Below are positions 26,975 to 37,031 of a stretch of 64,000 bases of DNA, piece after piece; the stretch's first letter is position 1; the number at the start of each line of letters is the position of its first letter. Under the pieces are notes generated by a model that worked only from the letters and a program-made list of their open reading frames with translations, had not been told where the DNA came from and searched no databases. A program made the translations under genes and the position numbers. The stretch covers positions 248,001-312,000 of the forward strand of contig CBDHDW010000013.1 in the NCBI GenBank assembly GCA_965261915.1. Reading direction: 5' to 3'. This DNA is from JAIBDK01 sp965261915. GTDB lineage: Bacteria > Pseudomonadota > Gammaproteobacteria > Arenicellales > Poriferihabitantaceae.

Positions 26975-29900
26975 GCTGTTTCGAGGGAATTGTCGATTTT
27001 TAGGATAATGTCGGTTAATTTTCCCTTGTAATTCCCCGGCTCACTCCAAAGCCCGCGCTGTTGTGCTTCGAGTAACCGCTCTGCCATTTCCTTTAATGCG
27101 TTGGGGTTGGAATTCTCCAGAAATTGTTGATTGTGTTCGTCAAGAACCAACGCCTCAGTTACGGATTCGTACTGATAGTCATCAATTAAACCGGTAGTCG
27201 CATCGTAGGCGAAGACATAGTCAACGGAAGCAGCCATTTCAAAGGCGCCCTTGTAACCATGATTTTGCATTGCGGAAATCCACTTCGGGTTTATCACTCG
27301 GGATCGAATTACACGATTCAATTCCTCTTTAAGCGTACCAATTTTGGGGTCAGCGGGATTGGAATGATCGGCGTGATAAATCGTCGGTTGTTGTCCCTTT
27401 AAAACCTCCACCGCATTGCTCATACCTCCCTGGAACTGATAGTAGTCGTCGGAATCGAGCAAGTCGTGCTCGCGATTATCCTGGTTCTGTACGACCACTT
27501 CGAGTTTTCCCAGTTGTTTCTCAAACTGCCTGAATGCGGCTTTACCAAAGGCTGCCTGTGTATAGCTGTATCCACCCCAGTTCACGTATGCCTGAGCCAA
27601 ATCTGCGCTGTCCTTCCAGACGCCTTCATCGATCAAGCCTTGCAGGCCGGCGCCATAGCTACCGGGCTTAGAACCGAAAATACGGATTCGTGACTGTTGA
27701 TGTGCATCCAACCGGTTTAATCCTTCCTCAGTCAATGATTGAGCGGTATCCAAGACGTGTTGTCGAATAGTGTTACTGTCACCAGGTTCTTCGTAATCAG
27801 ACAATGCTTGAACGGCGACATCAAACAAACGTGCGACATTGGGAAATGCGTCTCGAAAGAAACCGGAAATTCTCAGGGTAACATCGACTCTGGGTCTGCC
27901 GAGCTGAAAACCCGGAATGATTTCAATATCGGTAACGCGATTAGAGCCTTCAGACCAGACCGGTTTTACGCCCATTAATGCCAGCGCCTGGGCGATATCA
28001 TCGCCGCCTGTACGCATGGTAGACGTGCCCCAAACAGAAATTCCAAGATATTCAGGATAATCACCCTGTTCCTGCAGGTGACGTTTAACCAGGGCATCCG
28101 CAGATTGTAATCCGAGAGCCCAGGCGCTTCGGGTAGGAATGGAGCGGCTGTCCAACGAGTAGAAGTTTCGCCCTGTAGGGAGAACATCAAGTCGGCCTCG
28201 GGTGGGTGCGCCGCTAGGTCCGGCAGGGACAAATTTTCCACATAGCGCCCCTACGAAATTTTGTACCTCGTCTTCAGCAGATTTTGTCAACGCATTTAGA
28301 ATGACCTCGTCAACGTGGGTTAATAACCGTTGTGTTCTACCAAGCTGGTTATCGATTGCTTCGCCCATGAGGAGTTTGTTAATGCAATCTTCCGCCAACA
28401 ATTCGAGACGTTCTCTGGTATCAGCCTCCGTTCGCCAACTCGTCGAACTGATTTTCCTGAGCAGATCGGGTTGATTTCCGGACCAGGCCTTTGCTGGATT
28501 GATTCGCAACGGATCAAACGACTGCTTTTCATTTTCCAAATCGAGATCCTGACTGAGGCAATGTAATATGCCACGATCATTTTCATGTTCTCCTCGAGGT
28601 AAACGGGTGAGCGCTACCAGTGTTTCGCTAATGGTTTGACTGTCTGGAAGTTGTCCAAATCGATGCAGACCATGGCGAATTTGAGCTTCCTTGAGATCGC
28701 ATAAATAGGTATCCAGCTGATTCAGCATCAAGTCCTCTGAATTTGAATCCGAATTTTCGGGTTCCTCAACTTCGGCTGTCAAAATATTCAGTTCTTCAAT
28801 CAAATGTGAATCCGTAAGCTTCTTCAAGATAGTTTGTCGTAAGAAGTTTTCACGCTTCGGATCGAGCCCCAGTGCCTGATAATACTCATCCACCCAATTT
28901 TCCAATTCCAGCAAATCGCCGTAAGTTTCAGCACGAGCCATGGGCGGCATAAGATGATCGAGGATAACGGCTTGTGCCCGGCGTTTCGCCTGACTTCCTT
29001 CACCAGGGTCGTTAACGATAAACGGGTATAAGTGCGGCAGCGGGCCGAGTACCAGATCGGGCCAGCAGTTTTTCGACAGGGCGACACTTTTACCTGGAAG
29101 CCATTCGAGGTTTCCGTGTTTGCCAATATGGGCAATGGCATCAGTTTTGTATTCATGACGAAGCCAAATATAGAAGGCAATATAGCCATGTGGCGGAACC
29201 AGATCCGGGTCGTGATAATTTGCGACGACATCGACATTAAAACCCCGCGCAGGTTGTATGCCGACAAAAGTGGCTCCCAATTGGATGCCTGAAATAATGA
29301 TTTCCCCATTTCGGAAAAACGGGTCATTTTGAACCGGCCCCCAACGCTCGATTATCTGCTGTTGATTTGTTTTTGGGAGGCGGCTAAAAAGCGATTCATA
29401 GCGTGATAGCGGAATGCTCTGTCGGTGGGCTTTCAGAACAATTGTGTCGAGGTTGTTTGTTACCCCACGCTGTAACTGATCGATCAATAAATCGCCATTT
29501 TCAGGGATGTTATCAACATCAAATCCAGCCGTTTTCATGTGCTTCAATATGTTTATCGTAGAGGCCGGCGTGTCCAGCCCGACACCGTTTCCGATACGGC
29601 CATCCCGGGTAGGGTAGTTGGCCAGAATCAGCGCAATCTTTTTTTGCTCGTTTGGCTTTGTTCTCAGACTCGCCCAATTTGCAGAGAGCTCGGATAGCCA
29701 GGCGGCTCGTTCAGGTTGTAGCTGGTACCGTATAACGTCTAATTGAGCGGATTCGCTGTGCCTTAGCAGCGATTTGAAAGTGATTGCCCGAGAGATGATT
29801 CTCCCGTCGAACTCTGGGAGTGCGATATTCATCGCTATGTCACGGCTGCGTAAACCCTGATCGGATGATAGCCAGTCAGCCTCGCTGTTGGCAGCAAGAA

Positions 29901-30822
29901 TGGCTTGAATAACGATTAGGTCGCGATCAAAAAGTTGCTGCGGTGATTGCGGTGACGACGATAAATTGGCGTTACCTTCGATGTGCTGTGAAAAGCTGGT
30001 GGTATTGATAATAATACTGCAGTCGCTTTCATCGATTAAAAAATTTACCGTCGAAAGGCAATGTGCATTTTTTAACGATAGTGTTGAAACAGCTAATACA
30101 TTGAGCCTCTGCTCAAGAACTTTGATGAGTTGATCAAATGCTTGTGTATTGCCAGACTGAATGTGACTGCGATAAAATAACAAAATTGCGGTTGGTAAAT
30201 CGGGATTCCTAGCTGCTTTCCATTGGTCGAAAGTGGATGTTTCCTGTTCGGGGAAATAAACCTGGGTCTCCGGAACACGTATCGGCGGATTAATTTCCCC
30301 CAGGTTGGTTTTGTTGAGGAGAGGTTCGCGAGTATCAGGAAAGTTAGCTGCCAGAAAGCGGAATAAGCTTCTTGCATTGCTGTTGCCGCCTTCTCGTAAA
30401 TACCGCCACACGGCGTAGTGCTGTTCTGCAGAACAGCTGGAAGCAGTAAGTAACTCCTCGTCAGCCTGATCATCTCCAGGAACAATGATCAGGCTGATCT
30501 GGTTATCTTTGGCGAGAATTTGAAGTTGTTCAATGCCATATGGCCAATAGCTTTTTCCACCGAGTAATGACACAACAATGAGCTTGCAGTGCTGTAAAAC
30601 CTTGTGCTCGTAAAGATCATAAGCGGCCGGTTTGGCTATATGAACGAGATTGGCGAGCCGAACTTCAGGATACGCAGATGGAAGGTTATCCAGTGTATCC
30701 GCGAGCAATCCCAGTGACGTATCCTGAGATGACAGAATAACCATTGCAGCCGGTGTTTGCTCAAGGTCGACGATACCTTCTTCATCAGTAAAACCGCCTG
30801 GTTGAGCCGCCAGCAGGTGCAT
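26965..30822 (-). CDS. cobN: cobaltochelatase large subunit CobN
   Basis: The porphyrin-binding large subunit of ATP-dependent cobaltochelatase, which inserts cobalt into hydrogenobyrinic acid a,c-diamide in the late-insertion (aerobic) route. The 1285-residue product has the normal family length and is homologous to magnesium chelatase ChlH/BchH. Recognisable blocks are NYPTRDGRIGNGVGLDTPAS, AIAHIGKHGNLEWLPGKSVA, FVPAGPSGAPTRGRLDVLPT and TGRNFYSLDSRSIPT. It is the last gene of the cobH operon, 24 bases after cobW. Its AAA/vWA partner is most likely the ChlI/ChlD-like protein at 45473-47188, as no CobS/CobT chelatase pair is present. Confidence 0.96.
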   Translation of the reverse strand: MHLLAAQPGGFTDEEGIVDLEQTPAAMVILSSQDTSLGLLADTLDNLPSAYPEVRLANLVHIAKPAAYDLYEHKVLQHCKLIVVSLLGGKSYWPYGIEQLQILAKDNQISLIIVPGDDQADEELLTASSCSAEQHYAVWRYLREGGNSNARSLFRFLAANFPDTREPLLNKTNLGEINPPIRVPETQVYFPEQETSTFDQWKAARNPDLPTAILLFYRSHIQSGNTQAFDQLIKVLEQRLNVLAVSTLSLKNAHCLSTVNFLIDESDCSIIINTTSFSQHIEGNANLSSSPQSPQQLFDRDLIVIQAILAANSEADWLSSDQGLRSRDIAMNIALPEFDGRIISRAITFKSLLRHSESAQLDVIRYQLQPERAAWLSELSANWASLRTKPNEQKKIALILANYPTRDGRIGNGVGLDTPASTINILKHMKTAGFDVDNIPENGDLLIDQLQRGVTNNLDTIVLKAHRQSIPLSRYESLFSRLPKTNQQQIIERWGPVQNDPFFRNGEIIISGIQLGATFVGIQPARGFNVDVVANYHDPDLVPPHGYIAFYIWLRHEYKTDAIAHIGKHGNLEWLPGKSVALSKNCWPDLVLGPLPHLYPFIVNDPGEGSQAKRRAQAVILDHLMPPMARAETYGDLLELENWVDEYYQALGLDPKRENFLRQTILKKLTDSHLIEELNILTAEVEEPENSDSNSEDLMLNQLDTYLCDLKEAQIRHGLHRFGQLPDSQTISETLVALTRLPRGEHENDRGILHCLSQDLDLENEKQSFDPLRINPAKAWSGNQPDLLRKISSTSWRTEADTRERLELLAEDCINKLLMGEAIDNQLGRTQRLLTHVDEVILNALTKSAEDEVQNFVGALCGKFVPAGPSGAPTRGRLDVLPTGRNFYSLDSRSIPTRSAWALGLQSADALVKRHLQEQGDYPEYLGISVWGTSTMRTGGDDIAQALALMGVKPVWSEGSNRVTDIEIIPGFQLGRPRVDVTLRISGFFRDAFPNVARLFDVAVQALSDYEEPGDSNTIRQHVLDTAQSLTEEGLNRLDAHQQSRIRIFGSKPGSYGAGLQGLIDEGVWKDSADLAQAYVNWGGYSYTQAAFGKAAFRQFEKQLGKLEVVVQNQDNREHDLLDSDDYYQFQGGMSNAVEVLKGQQPTIYHADHSNPADPKIGTLKEELNRVIRSRVINPKWISAMQNHGYKGAFEMAASVDYVFAYDATTGLIDDYQYESVTEALVLDEHNQQFLENSNPNALKEMAERLLEAQQRGLWSEPGNYKGKLTDIILKIDNSLETAQE

Positions 30823-30846
30823 CGCAAAAACCCTGGCTAATTCGTA

Positions 30847-31938
30847 TCACGAAGTAATTTCGTGGCTTTTTATGGTATTACGCAACTGCTCAATACCAAG
30901 ATCTTTGCCAATAAAAACCAGTTTACCTAATCGTGGTTCACCAACCTGCCAGGCTCGGTCATAGTAACGCTCGATGCGATCACCGACACCTTGAAACACC
31001 TGACGCATGGGCTTGCCAGGCAGCGGTAAAAATCCTTTCACCCGATAGATTGTATTCTCCTGAATCAGTTTTTTAACGGTTCTCTCTATGGCGTCACCGT
31101 CCACTTCTCCAAACTCGATACACGTGGAGTCGAAGTGATCGTGCGCGTGAGTATGATCATGTTCATGTTTATGGTGATGGTCGTGATGTGTGTGAACCGA
31201 TTCAATTTTATCTTCTGTGGCAAATTCGAGCCCCATGAGAAGCTGGGAATTAATTTCACCATTCTCAACTTCGAGCATTTTTACCTGGGAATCGATGTGA
31301 TTGCTGAGAATGCTTTTTACCTTGTCAATGCTGGTTCCGTCGAGTTTGTCGGACTTGCTGATGATGACCATATCGGCTGATGAGAGTTGGTCTTCCAGTA
31401 ATTCCTGCAAAGAGGGATCATGATCCAGACTTTCATCAGCGCCACGCTGCGCTTCGACATTGCCAGGATTATGCGCAATTCTCCCATCTGCCACAGCAGG
31501 TCCGTCGACAACGGTAATAACGGAATCTACCGTGCAGTGCTGCTTGATCTCAGGCCAGTTAAAAGCTTGAACAAGCGGTTTAGGTAATGCTAAACCCGAA
31601 GTTTCAATGAGGATATGGTCGATATCATGACGCCGCTCAATCAGTTGTTTCATTACCGGTAAAAATTCTTCTTCCACGGTGCAGCAGATACAGCCGTTAG
31701 CCAGCTCGTATACCCCGTCTTTTGCAATGCCGGTCTCATTACTGATCGAATCACCTTCATCGCAATCCAGAGGGCAGCTTCTCAGGATGTCAGCGTCGAT
31801 ATCAAGTTCACCAAATTCGTTAACAATAACGGCGATGCGTTTTCCGTTGGCCTGTTTAACAACATTTGATAGCAGTGTGGTTTTACCGCTACCTAAAAAT
31901 CCGGTGACGATGGTTGCGGGTATTTTTTCGAGGTTCAT
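30847..31938 (-). CDS. cobW: CobW-type GTP-dependent cobalt chaperone
   Basis: A G3E-family P-loop GTPase that is thought to deliver cobalt to cobaltochelatase. The 363-residue product has the Walker A motif TGFLGSGKTTLL near residue 12, the metal-binding CICC in ELANGCICCTVEEEF (CXCC motif), the base-recognition SKSDKLD, and a C-terminal CobW_C domain. Around residues 248-268 there is an exceptional histidine-rich run, likely a cobalt store or sensor. Its start overlaps the cobM stop by 4 bases. Confidence 0.94.
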   Translation of the reverse strand: MNLEKIPATIVTGFLGSGKTTLLSNVVKQANGKRIAVIVNEFGELDIDADILRSCPLDCDEGDSISNETGIAKDGVYELANGCICCTVEEEFLPVMKQLIERRHDIDHILIETSGLALPKPLVQAFNWPEIKQHCTVDSVITVVDGPAVADGRIAHNPGNVEAQRGADESLDHDPSLQELLEDQLSSADMVIISKSDKLDGTSIDKVKSILSNHIDSQVKMLEVENGEINSQLLMGLEFATEDKIESVHTHHDHHHKHEHDHTHAHDHFDSTCIEFGEVDGDAIERTVKKLIQENTIYRVKGFLPLPGKPMRQVFQGVGDRIERYYDRAWQVGEPRLGKLVFIGKDLGIEQLRNTIKSHEITS

Positions 31939-32723
31939 GCTCTCTTTACTTTTCTGGGTTGATCGGGTTTTACTTTTGGGCGGTAAATATGGGCTTTGGA
32001 TTCATCGTATAGAAAGGAATCATTAAATTCTTCTGGCTGCAGTACCTGTCCAACTAATATCAGCGATGTGCGGGTAAACTTTTTCGCACGGACTTTTGCT
32101 GCGATATCGTTCAATGTTCCGGTAACATAGTCCTGATCTGGCCAGCCCGTTCTGTAACAAACCGCCACCGGGCAGTCTTCACCATAATGGGGAATGAGGT
32201 CTTTTACAATCTTGTGAATATGGCTTACACCAAGATGAATAGCCAGTGTGGCACCGTGGGCTGCTAATGCAGACAGGTTTTCTTTTTCAGGCATAGGGGT
32301 TTTCGAACCATAGCGCGTATAAATCACAGTTTGGCTGACTCCGGAAAGGGTGAATTCCTTTTTTAGCAACGCTGCCGAAGCACTTGCCGCTGTTACACCA
32401 GGTATAATTTGGTACGGAATATCAAGCGCTTCAAGTCGGCGCATTTGTTCACCGATGGCACCGTATATAGAAGGATCTCCGGAATGAACTCGTGCAACAT
32501 CCTGATTGTTGTGATGCGCGTTTTCTATTCTTTCGATAATTTCTTCCAGATTAAGTGACGCGGTATCTTCAATATGAGCGTCCACAGCACAATCGTCAAG
32601 CAGTTCTTCCGGTACCAGAGATCCAGCATATAATACGACAGCACACTGCTGTATTAATTTGTGACCTTTTAGTGTGATCAGTTCGGGGTCGCCGGGGCCC
32701 GCTCCTATGAAGTAGACTGTCAT
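31935..32723 (-). CDS. cobM: precorrin-4 C11-methyltransferase
   Basis: SAM-dependent methylation of the corrin ring at C11 (CobM/CbiF). The N-terminus TVYFIGAGPGDPELITLKG and the SAM-binding block VARVHSGDPSIYGAIGEQMR are diagnostic. ATG 32723 lies 2 bases past the cobJ stop and is preferred to an upstream frame extension inside cobJ. The product is 262 residues. It overlaps cobW by 4 bases. Confidence 0.95.
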   Translation of the reverse strand: MTVYFIGAGPGDPELITLKGHKLIQQCAVVLYAGSLVPEELLDDCAVDAHIEDTASLNLEEIIERIENAHHNNQDVARVHSGDPSIYGAIGEQMRRLEALDIPYQIIPGVTAASASAALLKKEFTLSGVSQTVIYTRYGSKTPMPEKENLSALAAHGATLAIHLGVSHIHKIVKDLIPHYGEDCPVAVCYRTGWPDQDYVTGTLNDIAAKVRAKKFTRTSLILVGQVLQPEEFNDSFLYDESKAHIYRPKVKPDQPRKVKRA

Positions 32724-32725
32724 AA

Positions 32726-33532
32726 CTATCGTTTCTTTGAATAACCGCGCGGAGTGTATACCCAATGCACCGCTGATTGCGCGGTTGATTTGGGGTTCAC
32801 AATATGACGCGATTCACTGTTACCGATAGTAACGCAAGTGAACATGTCAACCTGTGCCGCATCCAGTTCTGCCAATGTCATGATTGTGGTTCGATGATCC
32901 TCACGAGTCAGATTGCGCCCCAGCACAACGGCTGTCGTTGACGGCCGATACTCCAGCAGGATATCGCGGGCCTGGTTGAGTTGCCAATGACGTTTTTTAG
33001 ATACCGGATTGTAAAACGATACGACGAAATCACCTGACCCCGCTGCATGAATTCGCTTTTCGATCGTTTCCCAGGGGGTAAGTAAATCCGAAAGGGAAAT
33101 CGCACAGAAATCGTGTCCAAGCGGGGCACCAACTGAGCTGGCGTTGGCCTGCATTGCGCTTATACCGGGAATGACTTCTATATCGACATCAAGCCACTCC
33201 TTGTTCACCTGTTCACAATCATTTTCAGATGACAGGGTGTTGTCGAGTAATTCAAATACCAGCGTCGCCATAGCAAATACGCCAATGTCCCCGCTCGATA
33301 TTAGAGAAGTGGTTTTCCCTTCAGCTGCCAGCTCCAAAGCCAATCTGGCACGACCAATTTCTTCACCAAGCGGGAGTTGGTGATGTGTTTTTCCGGCACA
33401 CAGCTGATCCAGCAGGTCAAGATACAAACCATAAGCAACCAGGTCCGTGCTTTGCGAAATTGCGGTTTTAGCTTTTTCTGGAATAAGGTCAATATCACCT
33501 GGTCCGGTACTTACCAGATACAATTTTTTCAT
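32726..33532 (-). CDS. cobJ: precorrin-3B C17-methyltransferase
   Basis: SAM-dependent methylation at C17 with ring contraction (CobJ/CbiH). The product has 268 residues and begins LYLVSTGPGDIDLIPEKA. The conserved SSGDIGVFAMA and VIPGISAMQANASSVGAPLG blocks are present, and the GHDFCAISLSDLLTPWE stretch is characteristic for CobJ/CbiH. No CobG monooxygenase, needed to make precorrin-3B in the aerobic route, is seen nearby. The start overlaps the cbiG stop by one base. Confidence 0.95.
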   Translation of the reverse strand: MKKLYLVSTGPGDIDLIPEKAKTAISQSTDLVAYGLYLDLLDQLCAGKTHHQLPLGEEIGRARLALELAAEGKTTSLISSGDIGVFAMATLVFELLDNTLSSENDCEQVNKEWLDVDIEVIPGISAMQANASSVGAPLGHDFCAISLSDLLTPWETIEKRIHAAGSGDFVVSFYNPVSKKRHWQLNQARDILLEYRPSTTAVVLGRNLTREDHRTTIMTLAELDAAQVDMFTCVTIGNSESRHIVNPKSTAQSAVHWVYTPRGYSKKR

Positions 33533-34302
33533 TAAAGATAACTCCGAGCTACTGCGAGGGTGGCTCGATAATTTTTTTGTTTTGTCAAAATAAGTTCGGC
33601 CTGATTTCCGCTGATTTCGGCAGCTGCGAGTAGTGCTGCGGCTTCGGCAACACCGTAGCAGCCAACTTCCTTGAATACAATTTCAGATTTATGAGACAAC
33701 ATATTCTCCACTGAACGCAATTGAGATGCGCTGTAGGTTTTAAAAGGAATTGAAAAATCTCCGCTTAGCGTCAAGAGACCAGCCTCGTTCGACTTTAGAT
33801 CAATGCTTGCTAACGCGCTATATTGTACGTTGCTGGTTTTTGCTGCTAATGCAATCCGGGCGCGGCTGGAATCAAGCAGTTTAATAATCTCGTCAGCAGG
33901 GCAGCCCCTGTCACAACCCATTCCCAGCACCAATATGGGGCTCCCGTAATTGGTTGATGAGGTGGAGACATAATGCGCATCCAGCGCGGTGGCTATTTTT
34001 CGTGCAAGTTGTCCGGCCCCGCCTTCATGGCCGGAGAGTAAGGGAACCACATATTCTCCTGTTTCATCGATAACGACAACAGCAGGATCGGTTGCCTTAT
34101 CTTTTAGTAGCGGTGCGATAGCGCGGATCACGATGCCGGTAGCGCAGATAAAAACCCCGCGTTTCCCGGCCAGAAAATCCTGCTGGACGGTCTGCACGAA
34201 CTGGCGGGGAAGATGCTTATGCTCAGCATCAGATACAATTTCACAAAGTCGATTTGCAAGGTTATATCCGGCTTCTGTGAGGCTATAAATTACGGTTTGC
34301 AC
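33532..34302 (-). CDS. cbiG: cobalt-precorrin-5A hydrolase CbiG, short form
   Basis: Opens the delta-lactone of cobalt-precorrin-5A and releases acetaldehyde, a step of the anaerobic (early-cobalt) route. The N-terminal domain has FICATGIVIRAIAPLLKDKA and VVPLLSGHEGGAGQLARKIA, typical of CbiG_N. The C-terminal domain starts LGMGCDRGCPADEI. At 256 residues it is short for CbiG; the usual middle domain appears absent. It shares single-base overlaps with cobI and cobJ. The presence of CbiG argues for an anaerobic-type ring contraction. Confidence 0.9.
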   Translation of the reverse strand: MQTVIYSLTEAGYNLANRLCEIVSDAEHKHLPRQFVQTVQQDFLAGKRGVFICATGIVIRAIAPLLKDKATDPAVVVIDETGEYVVPLLSGHEGGAGQLARKIATALDAHYVSTSSTNYGSPILVLGMGCDRGCPADEIIKLLDSSRARIALAAKTSNVQYSALASIDLKSNEAGLLTLSGDFSIPFKTYSASQLRSVENMLSHKSEIVFKEVGCYGVAEAAALLAAAEISGNQAELILTKQKNYRATLAVARSYL

Positions 34303-35042
34303 TATACCGATTCCATGGTTCCGTACTGTCGTTTTCGATTGATCAGGAAAACAGAAAAATACGGCCCCTCACCATCCTCTAGCGTTGAAATATCTTCAAC
34401 TATTCTTTGCTCTGCCTGTCCGGCATATTCGATGTAGCGAGCGTCATCGGTACGATTCGACTTTTTAAGCAGATCCAGGATAGCCGGCCGTCGCTTTCCA
34501 GGTTTCATAATGGCAACGTTGTCAAAATTTTGCAGCGTTTGAAGAATATCTTTATCACTTCTCCGCCCGGAAATCACGGCAAAGTTTTCTGCCAATAGTG
34601 CGAGTGGCTGTGACATCAAGGATGCGCTGGCGTTAATCGAGGTTATACCCGGAACAACGATAGTATTAAATTCATCTGACAATCGGTCGTGTAAATAAGA
34701 GAATGAGCCGAAGAAGAATGGATCTCCCTGACACAGGAAACCGACCTCTCTGCCTTTTCTAAGATGCGCTGTAATAGCAAGTGAGGCCGCATCGTACACG
34801 CCATTGGCAATCTCTCTGCTATCACACATCGGCATGATGACAGGGAGTTCAATCATACCGGGTTTTGCACTTTCAATTTCGTTTGACGCGATGGCTCTTG
34901 CCATCGAGATTCCTTCTCGATTCGCAAGAAAGGCCAGAACGTCACAGTTTTGAATCAATCGCTGTGCTTTTAGCGTAAGCAGTTCCGGGTCGCCGGGTCC
35001 TACGCCAATTCCATAAAAATTTCCGTAATCAGAGTTCGTCAT
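34302..35042 (-). CDS. cobI: precorrin-2 C20-methyltransferase
   Basis: SAM-dependent methyltransferase that adds the C20 methyl to (cobalt-)precorrin-2 (CobI/CbiL). The product has 246 residues. It begins FYGIGVGPGDPELLTLKAQR, with the SAM block GFLCQGDPFFFGSFSYLHDR and the VVPGITSINASAS loop. The CobI branch is supported by the paired GREVGFLCQGDP motif. It overlaps cbiG by one base. Confidence 0.95.
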   Translation of the reverse strand: MTNSDYGNFYGIGVGPGDPELLTLKAQRLIQNCDVLAFLANREGISMARAIASNEIESAKPGMIELPVIMPMCDSREIANGVYDAASLAITAHLRKGREVGFLCQGDPFFFGSFSYLHDRLSDEFNTIVVPGITSINASASLMSQPLALLAENFAVISGRRSDKDILQTLQNFDNVAIMKPGKRRPAILDLLKKSNRTDDARYIEYAGQAEQRIVEDISTLEDGEGPYFSVFLINRKRQYGTMESV

Positions 35043-35045
35043 TCT

Positions 35046-36353
35046 TTAACCAGATACCTTGCAGCATTTTGCGATGACGACAGATTTGAGTTCCCTGTTT
35101 ATATCGCTGTCTGGCAGATTCCTGGTAACCTGGATTTCTACCCATTCGCGTCCGGCTTTTCCGTCCATGAATTGTTTTAACGCTAATTTGCTTTTCTCGG
35201 TGACTGCGCTGGCAACCAATTTTCCGTGATCGGCAAGACGGTTCCAGGAAAACTCAAGCATCTCCAACAGTCCGTTGCTTCCGCCTATGAAGATACAATC
35301 CGGTTCGGGCAAGCCATCGCAACAATCTGGAGCTGACCCTTGAATCGGGCTTAGGTTTAACAGGGTGCCAAAACGCTCGCTATTGGTGACGATATGATCA
35401 ACTCGTTCTGCTGATTCTTCGATTGCATATATTTGTCCCAATTTATTCCAGCGAGCCCACTCTACGCTCACACTGCCGCATCCAGCGCCGATATCCCATG
35501 CAATTTCATTATTTTCCGGTGACATCATCGTCAATACGCATAGTCTAACTTCACGTTTGCTGATCATTCCAAAACCGGGTTCAGCGCCGGTGCTAAAATG
35601 GGCATCCTGAATACCGGGAAATACCGGTAATGGATAGTCAGTCTTTGCGCCAATTTGATTGAGTTGGATGATACAGATATTCAGTTCGTGAAAATCCGAT
35701 GGGTACTCGGCAAGCTCGGCACAGCTAAATTGCTGTACTGATTCGGATTTCTGTCCCATGGCTTCGCAAACCCAGATAACTGCGTTACGGTATCCCTGAT
35801 CAAGCATCTCTGATGCGATGGCTTTCGGGTTGGATTCGGAGTCGGTAAAAATGGCAAGTAATTGATATGGCTGAATATGCCTCCTCAAAGAAATCAGGGG
35901 ACGACCGTGTAAACTGACAATTTCCGCTTTTTGCCACGGTAATCCAATGGCATGAAAGCAATACTGGATACTCGATATATGGGGTCTGAAGATGAGATTT
36001 TTACTCCCAATCAACCTGGTTAAGCAGTTACCGACACCGTAGAACAAGGCATCTCCTGAAGCCAGCACCACTATTCGTTGACCGGTGTGGGAACCGAGAA
36101 GGTCACGAAATTCTGAGAATGGTGACGGAAAGCAGCGTTTTTTTGCGCTCGTAGGGTAGTCAGCGATCTCAAGCAGGTGGTGAGCTGATCCAAAAATAAT
36201 TTCAGCTGTTCCAAGGTCCTGCACAGCACATTGGTCTAGATGCGCTTTATCTCCGCATCCGAGACTAACGACTTTTAAGGGTGGGCCGTTCCACAATAGC
36301 GGCTTTGACTTTAGGGGTTTTGACAAAATCCCAACGTCTTTAATCTGTGACAT
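35046..36353 (-). CDS. cobL: precorrin-6Y C5,15-methyltransferase (CbiE-CbiT fusion)
   Basis: A bifunctional enzyme: the N-terminal CbiE-like domain (about 25-225) methylates C5 and the C-terminal CbiT-like domain (about 245-430) methylates C15 and decarboxylates the C12 acetate. VVSLGCGDKAHL and IVVLASGDALFYGVGNCL belong to the CbiE domain. The CbiT domain shows ISKREVRLCVLTMMSPE, the SAM motif AWDIGAGCGSVSVEWA and DCIFIGGSNGLLEML. At 435 residues it has the length of a normal CobL fusion. It overlaps cobH by one base. Confidence 0.94.
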   Translation of the reverse strand: MSQIKDVGILSKPLKSKPLLWNGPPLKVVSLGCGDKAHLDQCAVQDLGTAEIIFGSAHHLLEIADYPTSAKKRCFPSPFSEFRDLLGSHTGQRIVVLASGDALFYGVGNCLTRLIGSKNLIFRPHISSIQYCFHAIGLPWQKAEIVSLHGRPLISLRRHIQPYQLLAIFTDSESNPKAIASEMLDQGYRNAVIWVCEAMGQKSESVQQFSCAELAEYPSDFHELNICIIQLNQIGAKTDYPLPVFPGIQDAHFSTGAEPGFGMISKREVRLCVLTMMSPENNEIAWDIGAGCGSVSVEWARWNKLGQIYAIEESAERVDHIVTNSERFGTLLNLSPIQGSAPDCCDGLPEPDCIFIGGSNGLLEMLEFSWNRLADHGKLVASAVTEKSKLALKQFMDGKAGREWVEIQVTRNLPDSDINRELKSVVIAKCCKVSG

Positions 36354-36991
36354 TAAAATCGCAGCCCTCTCTTTAATCGAACCAGCGTATTAAACACACC
36401 TGCGGCGAGTGCACTGCCGCCAGTTTGCCCGAGTATGGTAATGCATTCAATACCCAGAGATTGATGATTGTCGAAAAGATAGCTTTTTGATTCAGAAGCG
36501 CCTACAAATCCAACAGGAATGCCAATGACAAGAGCGGGTTTTCCATAGCCTTGTTCGATTAATTCCATAAGTCGAAATAGTGCGGTTGGCGCGTTGCCTA
36601 TTATGGCGATGGAATTGTCCAGTTGTGGAATCCAGTATTGCAGCGCGGTCATTGATCTGGAATGATTGCTGTTTTTCGCTTTTTCAGCTACTTCAGAGTG
36701 ATTCAGATAACACAATGGTTCTGATTCGAGATAGCGTTTAGTCAACCCCTGTTTAACCATTTCAACATCGCACAAAATTTTACCGCCGTCATTGAGTGCG
36801 GCGACTCCGCTTGTCACGGCATTTTTGCTGAACCTGATCGTGGGCGTGATCTCTGGATTTCCACAGGTATGAACCAGGCGCATAACCACTTGTTGTTCGA
36901 GTTCGTTGAACCCGTTTAGATCGGTCAACTGCCGAATTAACGCGAATGAACGACGCTCGATTTCTGCTGGGTCTTTAAGATAATCGTCCAT
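36353..36991 (-). CDS. cobH: precorrin-8X methylmutase
   Basis: Moves the C11 methyl group to C12, giving hydrogenobyrinic (or cobyrinic) acid. The product is 212 residues. IERRSFALI near the start, RLVHTCGNPEI, the catalytic histidine in NSNHSRSMTALQYW, and GIPVGFVGASESKSYL are all typical of CobH/CbiC. It is the first gene of the leftward operon. The IS1595 copy 2 ends 40 bases upstream of its start, so the native promoter and riboswitch are now separated from it by 1 kb. Confidence 0.96.
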   Translation of the reverse strand: MDDYLKDPAEIERRSFALIRQLTDLNGFNELEQQVVMRLVHTCGNPEITPTIRFSKNAVTSGVAALNDGGKILCDVEMVKQGLTKRYLESEPLCYLNHSEVAEKAKNSNHSRSMTALQYWIPQLDNSIAIIGNAPTALFRLMELIEQGYGKPALVIGIPVGFVGASESKSYLFDNHQSLGIECITILGQTGGSALAAGVFNTLVRLKRGLRF

Positions 36992-37031
36992 CGATTCAGT
37001 CGTTATGCTGAGTTAGAGAACCAAAACCCTT

